A stretch of 22,462 bases of DNA. It comes from DATKEG01 sp035544515 (GTDB taxonomy: Bacteria; Acidobacteriota; Vicinamibacteria; Fen-336). The stretch lies in assembly GCA_035544515.1 (NCBI GenBank), contig DATKEG010000099.1, positions 1 through 22,462 on the forward strand, in the 5' to 3' direction. Below, piece by piece: positions 8,309-21,868 of the stretch. The translations under genes were made by a program, and so were the position numbers. The notes beneath the pieces were generated by a model, which was not told the DNA's origin, ran no database searches, and saw only the letters and a list, made by a program, of their open reading frames with translations. Numbering within the stretch: position 1 is the first letter of the stretch; each line of letters begins with the position of its first letter.

Positions 8309-8936
8309 GCAGGGAGTCCACCGCGAGCACCAACACCACGCCCACGAGCAGGCCGAGCAGCGCGGCCACCACGTAGTTCCGCCGCGGATCGGGGTGGGCC
8401 GGTCGCGACGGCGGGACGGCCTGTGACAGCGTGCGGGCCGTGAAGATCCGGTAGAGCGCGCGGACCTCGTCGCGTGTGACCTCCGCCGCCGCGTTGGCCA
8501 CGGCCGCCACGCGCCCGGGATCGGGCCCCTCGACGTCGATCTTCAGGATGTTTGTGTTGGGGAGCACCGAGGCCTCGATGCGGAACCCACTCAATCCGCC
8601 GGCGTCCCCCAGGCGCCGCGCGGTGGCGGCGCGTGCCTCGGGAGCGCCCGGGATGCGGGCGAAGGTGGCGATGACGCTCCGCCGCTCGAGGGTCTCGAGG
8701 CTGCGGAGCACGTCCGCGGTCTCGGCCACGCTCTCGTGCGGCGCCACCACCAGGGTGGCGCTCGCCCGGTAGACGCGATCCTGCCTGGCCGTCAAGAAGG
8801 CCGCGGTGGCCAGGGACACGACGAGCGCGAGGGTGACGACCCACCATCCCCTGCGCAATGCCTGGGCCAGACGGCGCTCGCGTCCCGCTCCGGACGGTTC
8901 GCGAACCTGGAAAGCTGAAGCCGCGCTCATGCTCAT
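8283..8936 (-). CDS. Wzz-like chain-length determinant (polysaccharide co-polymerase), no kinase domain
   Basis: A 217-residue protein with two membrane helices, about 31-49 and 188-207, flanking a periplasmic domain of about 135 residues. The segment VYRASATLVVAP just after helix 1 and the Pro-rich PPSRPAHPDPRRN just before helix 2 are hallmarks of the Wzz/polysaccharide co-polymerase family. It ends 10 residues after helix 2, so it lacks the cytoplasmic BY-kinase domain of Wzc-type proteins, and no separate tyrosine kinase occurs in the window. The periplasmic domain is short for the family, nearer to firmicute CapA/YveK-like adaptors than to enterobacterial Wzz. Expected job: setting glycan chain length together with the neighbouring Wzy-like protein. 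ATG 8936 has GAGG 7 bases upstream; ATG 8930 is an alternative. Confidence 0.87.
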   Translation of the reverse strand: MSMSAASAFQVREPSGAGRERRLAQALRRGWWVVTLALVVSLATAAFLTARQDRVYRASATLVVAPHESVAETADVLRSLETLERRSVIATFARIPGAPEARAATARRLGDAGGLSGFRIEASVLPNTNILKIDVEGPDPGRVAAVANAAAEVTRDEVRALYRIFTARTLSQAVPPSRPAHPDPRRNYVVAALLGLLVGVVLVLAVDSLRAGSPTRA

Positions 8937-8966
8937 GCTCTTGCCTCTTGGAGGTCTGGCGGGGGG

Positions 8967-9677
8967 TTAACTGGCGCCCCGGCCCGAAAGAACCACCGGC
9001 ACGGTGCGGGCGAGGATCGACAGGTCCAGCCCCAGGCTCCAGCGGTCGACGTATGTAAGGTCGAGCGCGATGCGCTGCTCGTCCGTGCACGCGCTGCGGC
9101 CGCTCACCTGCCACAGCCCGGTGACCCCCGGAGGCATGCTGAACCGGCGAAGCTGGTCCAGCTTCGGGAACTTGTCGAAGTCGCAGGGCAGGACGGGCCG
9201 CGGGCCCACCAGGCTCATGTCACCGCGAAGGACGTTCACGAGCTGGGGCAGCTCGTCCAGGCTGTACCGGCGCAGGAAGCCTCCCACGGCCGTGACGCGC
9301 GGGTCGCGCTCGATCTTCAGGAAGGTGCGGCCGGCCTGCGCCCGGGCCAATCGGTCCTGCTCCCGCTCGGCGCCCTGGCGCATCGTCCGGAACTTGTACA
9401 TGGGGAACTCGCGGCAGCGCAGGCCGACGCGCTTCTGGACGAAGAGCACCGGCCCGCGGCTGGTGAGCTTCACGAGCAGGGCCGTGGCGGCCAGCACCGG
9501 CGCGGCCAGCAGGAGCAACCCGGCCGCCGCGACCAGGTCGGCCACGCGCTTGGCGTGCAGGGCGGAACGCGAGTGCAGGCCGGAGACCTGGAACAGCCAG
9601 CGCCCGGTCCGTGCGCCGACGTAGATCGCCGGACGGACGGGCGACGGGCCCGAGTCGATGGAGGGGATCGAGCTCAT
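8967..9677 (-). CDS. Initiating polyprenyl-phosphate sugar-1-phosphate transferase (short form)
   Basis: A 236-residue bacterial sugar transferase (PF02397-type; WbaP, WcaJ and PglC relatives), which moves a sugar-1-phosphate from a nucleotide sugar to undecaprenyl phosphate and starts the glycan. Signatures seen are KRVADL leading into a membrane-embedded helix (45-69), TSRGPVLFVQKRVG, YKFRTM, the catalytic Asp-Glu pair in SLDELPQ (Asp141, Glu142), RGDMSLVGPRP, and PGVTGLWQVSGRS. It lacks the N-terminal four-helix and nucleotide-binding-like half of WbaP/WcaJ and has only about 40 residues before the core, so it belongs with the minimal monotopic forms. Translation probably starts at ATG 9677, with GAGGTG 8 bases upstream. 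It is separated by 85 bases from the upstream gene and by 30 from the Wzz-like gene, so it may head its own transcript. Confidence 0.95.
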   Translation of the reverse strand: MSSIPSIDSGPSPVRPAIYVGARTGRWLFQVSGLHSRSALHAKRVADLVAAAGLLLLAAPVLAATALLVKLTSRGPVLFVQKRVGLRCREFPMYKFRTMRQGAEREQDRLARAQAGRTFLKIERDPRVTAVGGFLRRYSLDELPQLVNVLRGDMSLVGPRPVLPCDFDKFPKLDQLRRFSMPPGVTGLWQVSGRSACTDEQRIALDLTYVDRWSLGLDLSILARTVPVVLSGRGAS

Positions 9678-9682
9678 ACCTA

Positions 9683-9700
9683 GGGCACCTCGAATTGCCC
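9683..9700 (-). promoter_or_regulatory. Possible hairpin covering the ribosome binding site of the sugar transferase
   Basis: In the mRNA sense GGGCA and TGCCC can pair around an 8-base loop; the Shine-Dalgarno GAGGTG lies in the loop and 3' arm, 8 bases before ATG 9677. Such a fold could limit translation of the initiating enzyme. The stem is only 5 bp, so this is tentative. Confidence 0.25.
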
Positions 9701-9710
9701 TGTAAGCCTA

Positions 9711-9724
9711 GATCCGAACGGATC
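9711..9724. repeat. 14-base inverted repeat upstream of the sugar transferase gene
   Basis: GATCCGAACGGATC is a 6-bp inverted repeat (GATCCG/CGGATC) around a 2-base centre, 34 bases before the sugar transferase start in the only sizeable gap of the glycan operon (9678-9762). It is a possible operator. Just beyond it (9742-9763), on the minus strand, GAACAC occurs twice 8 bases apart around a CACGTG core. Confidence 0.35.
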
Positions 9725-9762
9725 GCCAGGACCGTGACCGCGAGCACAGTGTTCACGTGTTC

Positions 9763-10953
9763 TCACGCACGCCCGCCAACCCCCGTGCCCTGTGTGCCCT
9801 GAGGAGCGGAGGATCCCAGGAGCAGGCGGGCCCGCTCGCGCCAGCTCGCGCTCTGCGCGACCTCGGCGCGTGCCCGGGCGCCGAGCCGATGCCGCAGCAG
9901 ATCGTCCGAGACGAGGCGAGCCAGCGCCTCGGAGAGGGCCGGGGCGCTTCCCGGAAGGAAGAGGAGTCCCGTGACCCCCTCTCGGACGACTTCGCGGATC
10001 GGTGGAAGGTCGGGCGCGACCGCGGGCAGGCCGGCGGCGGCGTATTCCACGAGCTTCATCGGATGGCCGTAGTCGTTGCTGGCGGGCAGCGCGCCCACGT
10101 CGCACGCGGCGAGGAGGGCCGGCACATCGCCGGGATGCACCGCCCCGACGTCCGTCACGTGTGGTCCCAGGCCGAGGGCGCGCGCGGCGTCCATGGCCCG
10201 CGCCCGCCCGGATCCGTCTCCGATCAGCAGCAGATGCACGGCGTGGCGTTCGGCGAGCGGAGCCACCGCCTCGAGCAGCAGCTCGACCCGGTGCCACGGC
10301 TGGAAGGATCCCACGAAGCCGATCACGCGGCGCCCGACCAGGCCGAGCCGCCGCCGCACGGCTTCGCGGTCCGTGTGGTCATGCGCGGCGAGGTCCACGC
10401 CGTTCGGCACGACGTGCAGCTTGTCGAGGCAGACGCCGTCGCTCGCCAGCCGTGCGCGAAGCGCCTGGGATGAGACCGTGATCCACTTCGCGCACTCGAC
10501 CTGCCGGCGGAAGACGCGCGCCGCCAGGCCCGGGAGACCGGCGCCGAGGGCCACCGCCTCCGAGAGGGGCGAGCAGTCGTCGAGGAGGAGCGGCAGGCCG
10601 GACAGACGAGCGGCCAGCGCGCCCGAGCCGGCGAAATGGACCTGCGTCTCCACGATGAGGTCGGCCCGCTCCGCTCGGGCGACGGCGGCCACGCGCCGGC
10701 CGTGGACGCGCGCGTGCGCGACGCGCCCGAGATCCCGCAGGAGCAGGGCCAGCCGCCGCGGCAGCGCGCGGCGGACGAGATCCCGGTAGGTCGACACCAC
10801 GGCCGCTGAACGCCGCCCGGCCGCGATCTCGACCACCGTCACCTGATGGCCGTCCGCACGCAGCGCCTCGACGAGGCGGCGCGCCCGCACGAGGTCGCCA
10901 CGAGTGCCCTCCAGACCTTCGCCGGCCACGGGCAGGCTCCAGACGATCCTCAT
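9763..10953 (-). CDS. GT4 family glycosyltransferase
   Basis: A 396-residue GT-B fold glycosyltransferase of the group 1 (GT4) type. It opens with MRIVWSLPVAGEG and contains an N-terminal domain, a linker VVPNGVDL, the donor-domain start VIGFVGSFQPWHRVELLLEA, and HPMKLVEYAAAGLPAVA, which corresponds to the donor-binding EX7E region, here with His at the first position instead of Glu. Start ATG 10953 overlaps the stop of the upstream GT4 gene (ATGA); 26 more in-frame codons upstream lie inside that gene and look like shadow sequence. It should act in the cytoplasm, adding a sugar to the lipid-linked intermediate. Donor and acceptor cannot be assigned. Confidence 0.9.
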   Translation of the reverse strand: MRIVWSLPVAGEGLEGTRGDLVRARRLVEALRADGHQVTVVEIAAGRRSAAVVSTYRDLVRRALPRRLALLLRDLGRVAHARVHGRRVAAVARAERADLIVETQVHFAGSGALAARLSGLPLLLDDCSPLSEAVALGAGLPGLAARVFRRQVECAKWITVSSQALRARLASDGVCLDKLHVVPNGVDLAAHDHTDREAVRRRLGLVGRRVIGFVGSFQPWHRVELLLEAVAPLAERHAVHLLLIGDGSGRARAMDAARALGLGPHVTDVGAVHPGDVPALLAACDVGALPASNDYGHPMKLVEYAAAGLPAVAPDLPPIREVVREGVTGLLFLPGSAPALSEALARLVSDDLLRHRLGARARAEVAQSASWRERARLLLGSSAPQGTQGTGVGGRA

Positions 10954-12101
10954 GCGCGCCGGCGCGCGGCCAGGCCGCTCCACAGCTCGAGCGTGTGAGA
11001 GACCTGCTGGTCGATGCCGAACCGCTCGCACGCCAGCTCGCGAGCCGCCGCGCCGAACGCGCGGGAGCGCTCGGGGTCGCCGAGCAGCGCGGCCATGGCC
11101 TCGGCCAGGGCTCGCGCGTCGTGGGCGGGCACGAGCAGCCCGGTGCAGCCATCCTGGACCACCTCGGGGACGCCGCCGACGCGTGTCGCCACGACCGGCC
11201 GGCCCGCGGCCGCCGCTTCCATGAGCGCCGTGGGGAGGGCCTCGGAGAGCGAAGGCAGCACGACCAGGTCGCAGGCGGCCAGCAAGCGCGGCACGTCCTC
11301 GCGCGGACCGAGGAAGCGCACCGCCTCTCCCAGGTCACGGGCGCGGGCCCGCAGCTCCGGCTCGCGCTCGCCCCCGCCGACGATGAGGACGCGGGCGGTA
11401 GGCACGCGCGCCAGCAGCGCGGGCATCGCGTCGAGCAGGACCTCGTGGCCCTTGCCCGCGCGCAGGACCGCCGGCACGAGCACGAGGCGCTCGGCGCCGT
11501 GGGCGCCCAGCGCCTGGCGGGTCGCGCAACGGACCTCGGAAGCCGCGCCGTTGAAACGCTCGAGCTCTATGCCGTTGGCGATCACCTCGATGGACGTGCG
11601 GGGGAGCCGGGCCAGCTCGGCCAGCCGGTCCGCCGCCGCGGACGAGACCGCCACCACGGCGTCCGCCCCGCGGAAAGCGGCGCAGGCGAGTCGGGCCCGC
11701 AGGCGCTGGCGCCAGCTCGCCGACGGCTCGTCCAGCACGTGGCGGGTGACGACGAGGGGTACGCGAGCGAGCGGTCGCACGGCCGCGGCGAGGATGGAGG
11801 CATCCTGCCCGTGGGCATGGACGACGTCCACGTGCTCGCGCGTCAACAGGCGGGCCAGGCGGACGGCGGCTCGCGGATCGGCCAGCCGCCGCGCGCCGAG
11901 GTCGTGGCGGACGACACGGGCTTCGCGGAGCTCCGCGGCCAGCCGGCTGTCGTGACGGGCGCTGAGCGTACACACCGCCGCCTGGATGCCCAGCGCCTTC
12001 AGCCGGCGCACGAAAGAGACGGTCACGCGCTCGGCGCCGCCCATGGCCAGCCCGCTGATGAGCACGAGCGCACGAAGGTCGCACGAGCGGCGATGGCTCA
12101 C
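10950..12101 (-). CDS. GT4 family glycosyltransferase
   Basis: A 383-residue GT-B fold enzyme. Typical features are the N-terminal LVLISGLAMGGAERV, VDVVHAHGQDA, the hinge region IEVIANGIELERFN, the donor-domain opening LVLVPAVLRAGKGHEVLL, and EALPTALMEAAAAGRPVVAT with the EX7E glutamates. Start assignment is uncertain: GTG 12101 puts 12 residues before the first beta strand, as usual for the family, but has no clear Shine-Dalgarno; an in-frame GTG at 12188 would add 29 residues of Pro/Arg-rich sequence that look non-coding. It lies 105 bases after the MutS-like gene and overlaps the next glycosyltransferase by four bases, so it is the first glycan gene of the operon. Confidence 0.9.
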   Translation of the reverse strand: MSHRRSCDLRALVLISGLAMGGAERVTVSFVRRLKALGIQAAVCTLSARHDSRLAAELREARVVRHDLGARRLADPRAAVRLARLLTREHVDVVHAHGQDASILAAAVRPLARVPLVVTRHVLDEPSASWRQRLRARLACAAFRGADAVVAVSSAAADRLAELARLPRTSIEVIANGIELERFNGAASEVRCATRQALGAHGAERLVLVPAVLRAGKGHEVLLDAMPALLARVPTARVLIVGGGEREPELRARARDLGEAVRFLGPREDVPRLLAACDLVVLPSLSEALPTALMEAAAAGRPVVATRVGGVPEVVQDGCTGLLVPAHDARALAEAMAALLGDPERSRAFGAAARELACERFGIDQQVSHTLELWSGLAARRRA

Positions 12102-12206
12102 GCTGGATGGCGGAGGGAAGAGCCCATGGAGGCGACCTGACGGGGGAGTGTGCCGGGTGCGTGCTCCCGCGTTCGTGACGCCCCGCACACCGGGTCCCGG
12201 CGCGCG

Positions 12207-14006
12207 TCAGATTTCCAGGCCGACCGCGCGCATGAGGGCGAGGGCGTTGCTCCGCTGGACCACGCCGTCCTTCAGCTTGTAGTCGAAGGCGATCCGTCCG
12301 TCCTCCAGGTGGTCCTCGAAGTGGACGTTGCGGGCCCGGGGTGCGAGGTCGTCCGCGACGCGCGCGAGGGCCAGGTCGTGTGTGGTCACCAGGCCGACGG
12401 CGCCCCGCTCCAGGAGCCCCCGCACCACGGCCTCCGCCCCCACCCGCCGGTCGGCGGAGTTCGTGCCGTGGAGGATCTCGTCGAGCAGGAAGAGCAGGTG
12501 CGGGGGCCCGGCGGCCAGGTCCATGAGCTGGCGCAGGCGGGTGATCTCCGCGTAGAAGCGCGAGCTGCCCGCCTCCAGCGAGTCCTGGATGCGGATGGAA
12601 GCGCCCAGCGCGAGCGGCGACACCCGCAACGAGCCCGCGCGCACGGTCGCGCCCGCCAGCGCCAGGACCGCGTTCACGCCGACCGTTCGCAGGAGCGTGC
12701 TCTTTCCGGACATGTTCGACCCGCTGATGAGGAGCAGGCGCTGGTCGTCGTCCAGGCGCACGTCGTTGCGCACGCAGGCCGCCGCGGGCAGGAGAGGATG
12801 GCCGAGGTCCACGCCGTCGAAGCACGGTCCGCTGTCGAGGATCTCCGGAAAAGGGTCGGCGGGGTGCTCGTAGGCGAGGGAGGCCAGCGCGCAGAGCGCC
12901 TCGAAGTCGCCCACCGCGGCCAGCCAGTCCGGGACCCGCGGGCCGACGTCCAGGCGCCAGGCCTCGACGGCGAGCGCGAGCTGCGTCGACCACAGCAGCG
13001 GCAGGGCGAGGGGAGCGAAGAACTGGTTCCGCCGCGACTCCAGCAGGTCCTGGAGGCGGGCCAGCCGGCGGACCTGGCGGGACGGGGCCACGCCGCCGCC
13101 GTCCAGCCGCGCGCGCAGGGCGATCAGGAACGGGGCCTCGAAACGCTCGCGCTCCAGGCGCGAGAGGAAGTGGGCGAGGAGCGTCAGGTCGCGTCCCGGC
13201 CGGTCGCCCGCCCGGATGGCGCGCTCCACGCCCGAGTGGAGCCAGAGCGCCCACGCGCCGGCCAGGGCGAGCGTCAGGATGAGCAGGTTCGCGCCCGCGC
13301 CCAGTCCCCAGGCCGCGGCCGCCAGGACGTTCAGGCCGGCGAGGGTGGCCGAGACTGCACGCGCGCCGCGCGGGAACGACACGGCGGGCGCCGTGCTCCA
13401 TCGGACGAGCGCATCGGGATCGGTCCCGGACTGGACCTCGTCGCCCAGGAGCGCGAGCTCTTCCCGCAGGTCGAGCGCCGACTTCAGCTCGCGGACCGCC
13501 TCCTGCCGCGCTCGTGCTTCGCCGGGGGACGCGGGCTCGCGCAGCCAGCGAGCCAGCGTCTGCTGTCCGGCCGGCGTGCGCGCCGTGCACAGGAGCTCGA
13601 AGAGCGAGGCGCGCCCGAAGAGGTCCAGGTCCGCGGCGTAGGGGTGTGTCTCGTCGAGATAGCGCGCCCCCATCTCGCCCCGACCCGCCCAGCGGTCTTC
13701 CACCCGGGCGAGGCCGCGGTCATAGAACGCGACGGCCCGGTCCGCGAGCCGGCGGCGCCGCACGGCCACCTCGTGGACGATCGCCACCACCGCGAACAGC
13801 GCCACGGGGAACAGGAGCACGAGCGGACTGATGCCCGCCGGCCCGAGCGTGAACCACCACAACAAGAGGAAGGAGAGGCCCAGAGAGACCCGGATCGCCG
13901 AGAGCGCGCGATCGGTACGCTCATGACGCTGGGCCCGCTCGCGGCGAAGCTGCAGGCGCGCTCCGTAATCGGCGCGAGGGTCGGGACCCGGACGTCCGAG
14001 CGTCAT
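12207..14006 (-). CDS. Membrane-anchored MutS-like ATPase
   Basis: A 599-residue protein with the MutS C-terminal ATPase domain but none of the N-terminal mismatch-recognition domains. Two pairs of hydrophobic helices (about 39-55 and 58-80, and 222-236 and 240-256) suggest membrane anchoring. A MutS core/lever-like helical region (about 270-400) is followed by Walker A GSNMSGKST (429-437), a Gln/Ser-rich segment SIRIQDSLEAGSSRFYAE, Walker B LLFLLDE (Asp509, Glu510) and the switch TTHD (His543). Comparable MutS-family proteins with membrane segments are known in several phyla, but their role is not established; calling it a mismatch-repair protein would overstate it. There is no Shine-Dalgarno before ATG 14006, and a promoter-like pair sits just upstream, suggesting a leaderless or nearly leaderless mRNA. 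It is divergent from the aspartokinase gene. Confidence 0.9.
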   Translation of the reverse strand: MTLGRPGPDPRADYGARLQLRRERAQRHERTDRALSAIRVSLGLSFLLLWWFTLGPAGISPLVLLFPVALFAVVAIVHEVAVRRRRLADRAVAFYDRGLARVEDRWAGRGEMGARYLDETHPYAADLDLFGRASLFELLCTARTPAGQQTLARWLREPASPGEARARQEAVRELKSALDLREELALLGDEVQSGTDPDALVRWSTAPAVSFPRGARAVSATLAGLNVLAAAAWGLGAGANLLILTLALAGAWALWLHSGVERAIRAGDRPGRDLTLLAHFLSRLERERFEAPFLIALRARLDGGGVAPSRQVRRLARLQDLLESRRNQFFAPLALPLLWSTQLALAVEAWRLDVGPRVPDWLAAVGDFEALCALASLAYEHPADPFPEILDSGPCFDGVDLGHPLLPAAACVRNDVRLDDDQRLLLISGSNMSGKSTLLRTVGVNAVLALAGATVRAGSLRVSPLALGASIRIQDSLEAGSSRFYAEITRLRQLMDLAAGPPHLLFLLDEILHGTNSADRRVGAEAVVRGLLERGAVGLVTTHDLALARVADDLAPRARNVHFEDHLEDGRIAFDYKLKDGVVQRSNALALMRAVGLEI

Positions 14007-14016
14007 CGGAGGGGAC

Positions 14017-14044
14017 CGTATCGTCGCGGGCGCGCGCCCGTCAA
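14017..14044 (-). promoter_or_regulatory. Candidate promoter of the MutS-like gene with embedded palindrome
   Basis: On the minus strand TTGACG (14044-14039) resembles a -35 box, and after 16 bases GATACG (14022-14017) is a weak -10 candidate. The -10 ends 10 bases before ATG 14006, so transcription would begin at or within a few bases of the start codon, matching the lack of a ribosome site. The spacer is almost filled by the perfect 14-bp palindrome CGGGCGCGCGCCCG (14027-14040), a possible repressor site. Promoter consensus in this organism is unknown. Confidence 0.35.
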
Positions 14045-14110
14045 ATGGCCGGGATCTCGAAGCTCACCAGCTGCCACACCACCTCGGGGTACGAGGGCCG
14101 GCATACGCCG

Positions 14111-14141
14111 TTGGACTTTCTCGTCACGGCCATAAGACAAT
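14111..14141 (+). promoter_or_regulatory. Weak candidate promoter for the aspartokinase gene
   Basis: TTGGAC at 14111-14116 is a reasonable -35 match. The possible -10 elements (CATAAG 14131-14136 or GACAAT 14136-14141) have spacings of 14 or 19 bases, both off the usual 17. It is one of the few AT-richer patches in the 177-base divergent region and lies about 43-48 bases before ATG 14184. Nothing else recognisable, such as a lysine riboswitch or T-box, was seen in this leader. Confidence 0.2.
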
Positions 14142-14183
14142 CGCCGACGGACGCCCGATCCTCGGGTCCGGGGACCATCAAAC

Positions 14184-15623
14184 ATGATCGTCATGAAGTT
14201 CGACGCGGCCGCCCTCGGGTCGCACGACCGGTTGCGCGCGCTGGCCACCCTCGTCGCGCGGCACAAGGCCAGGAAGCCGGTGGTGGTGACGTCCGCGTTG
14301 CCCAGGGTCACGGATCTCCTGCTCGAAGCGGCCGACCTCGCCGCGGCCCGCGAGAGCGAATACGAGGACCGGGTGCTGGAGGTGAAGACCCTGCACGAGC
14401 AGGTCGCCCAGGACCTGCTGCCCGACGGGCCGGCGCGGCGCCGTCTCTCCGCCCACCTCCAGGAGCTGCTCGAGGAGCTGCGCATCCTCTACGGCGCCGC
14501 CTACGCGCTCTCGGAGCTGACGCCGCGCACGCGCGACGCGGTGGCCGCCGTCGGCGAACGGCTGTCGAGCGAGCTGGTGGCCGAGGCTCTGGCCCGGCAC
14601 GGGCTGCGCGCGCAGACCATCGATCCGCGCACGGTCATCGTCACCGACGACGCCTTCGGGCAGGCCGCGCCGCTGCTCGACGAGATCGGCCCGCGCCTCG
14701 GCCTGAAGCTGAAGCCGATGCTCGGCACGGGCCTCATCCCGGTCATCGGGGGCTACGTGGGCGCGACCAGGGAGGGTGTGACGACGACGCTGGGCCGGGG
14801 CGGCGCCGACGGCACCGCGGCCGTCGTGGGCGCGCTGCTCGAGGCCGAGGAGGTCCAGATCTGGACCGAGGTGGACGGGCTCATGACCGTGGACCCGAAG
14901 CTGGCCCCCGACGCCCGGGCCATCCCGCGCGTCTCGCCCGAGGAAGCGGCCGAGCTGGCCTACTTCGGATCGAAGGTCCTGCACCCGGCCATGATCCGGC
15001 CCGCGGTCGAAAAGGGCATCCCGGTTCGCGTCTGCAACACCCGCGAGCCCGACGCGCCCGGCACGCTCATCACCACGAGCGCGGATCCCGGCCCGTCCGG
15101 CCCGTGCGCGGTCGCCTTCCGCAAGGGCATCACGGTCGTCCTCATCTCGCAGCCGAAGATGCTCATGGCCACCGGCTTCCTGCGCCAGGTCTTCGAGATC
15201 TTCGAGCGGCACGCCACGCCGATCGACCTCATCGCGACCTCGGAGGTCTCGATCTCCGTCACCGTGGACGACGTCGTTCACCTGGCCGAGATCAAGGCCG
15301 ACCTCGCTCGCCTGGGCGAGGTGAGGGTCCTGCGCGAGACCGCCATCATCAGCCTGGTGGGCCGCGGGTTCTTCCGCTACCAGGGGCTGGCTCGACGGAT
15401 CTTCGAGGCCCTCTCCGACGTGAACGTGGTGATGATCTCGTTCGCGGCGTCCGACGCGAACATCTCCGTCGTGGTCGAGGAAGCCGACACCGAGCGTGCC
15501 GTGCATGGACTCCATCGAGAATTCTTCTGGAAGTCGTCCGCGGGGCCCGCGGCGGAGGAAAAATCGCCTTCCCAGGCCGCCGGCGGGCGAAAAAACCCGA
15601 AGAGCACCTCGCTTCCACGCTAA
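14184..15623 (+). CDS. Aspartate kinase (with altered N-terminal KFGG loop)
   Basis: A 479-residue monofunctional aspartokinase with an amino-acid-kinase domain (1-300) and two ACT domains (about 315-445), of the type that phosphorylates aspartate as the first step to lysine, threonine and methionine. Family motifs are strong in most of the protein: GERLSSE (Glu125), TTTLGRGGADGTAA, WTEVDGLMTVDPK, ELAYFGSKVLHP and KGIPVRVCNT. However, the near-universal KFGGTS at the N-terminus reads KFDAAALGS: the catalytic Lys5 remains but both loop glycines and the Thr-Ser are replaced. The second Gly-rich turn, usually SAxGGVTD or similar, reads SALPRVTD. The ACT domains imply allosteric feedback. A polar tail of about 30 residues follows the second ACT domain. 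ATG 14184 has GGGGA 9 bases upstream. It could be an active variant or a degraded or regulatory homologue. Confidence 0.9.
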   Translation: MIVMKFDAAALGSHDRLRALATLVARHKARKPVVVTSALPRVTDLLLEAADLAAARESEYEDRVLEVKTLHEQVAQDLLPDGPARRRLSAHLQELLEELRILYGAAYALSELTPRTRDAVAAVGERLSSELVAEALARHGLRAQTIDPRTVIVTDDAFGQAAPLLDEIGPRLGLKLKPMLGTGLIPVIGGYVGATREGVTTTLGRGGADGTAAVVGALLEAEEVQIWTEVDGLMTVDPKLAPDARAIPRVSPEEAAELAYFGSKVLHPAMIRPAVEKGIPVRVCNTREPDAPGTLITTSADPGPSGPCAVAFRKGITVVLISQPKMLMATGFLRQVFEIFERHATPIDLIATSEVSISVTVDDVVHLAEIKADLARLGEVRVLRETAIISLVGRGFFRYQGLARRIFEALSDVNVVMISFAASDANISVVVEEADTERAVHGLHREFFWKSSAGPAAEEKSPSQAAGGRKNPKSTSLPR

Positions 15624-15702
15624 GATCCCTTTCTTCCCGGGCGGCCACCGCGCGTGCAGGGCGGCGGCTTCCGCCACGGGAGAATGGCGAAGCGGGGCGC
15701 TC

Positions 15703-20325
<4,623 letters not shown>

Positions 20326-20331
20326 GGGACC

Positions 20332-21807
<1,476 letters not shown>

Positions 21808-21818
21808 GTCTCGGGGAG

Positions 21819-21836
21819 GCAGTCACCGGTGACTGC
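21819..21836. promoter_or_regulatory. 18-bp perfect palindrome between gltD and the DinB-like gene
   Basis: GCAGTCACCGGTGACTGC reads identically on both strands. It lies 12 bases after the gltD stop and 33 bases before the DinB-like start. It could be an operator for the downstream gene, or fold in RNA as a 7-bp stem with a CCGG tetraloop. No run of T follows on either side, so it is not a classical intrinsic terminator. Confidence 0.5.
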
Positions 21837-21868
21837 GAGTTGTACCATCGACTGTCCGAGGACGACGT

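Noticed and set aside
6590..8443. Long plus-strand open frame across the O-antigen ligase-like gene
   Set aside because: Same GC-driven shadow effect; composition is not protein-like and the minus strand holds the family motifs.
12102..12206. Terminator between the MutS-like gene and the first glycosyltransferase
   Set aside because: Only short GC-rich inverted repeats (such as CCGGGTCCCGG with a 1-base centre, and GGGAG/CTCCC with a 15-base loop) with no T-tract; not convincing as a terminator, so co-transcription remains possible.
14045..14183. Possible small gene or lysine riboswitch upstream of the aspartokinase
   Set aside because: The plus-strand frame starting at 14045 has no ribosome site and runs out of frame into the aspartokinase; the region is too short and lacks recognisable L-box features.
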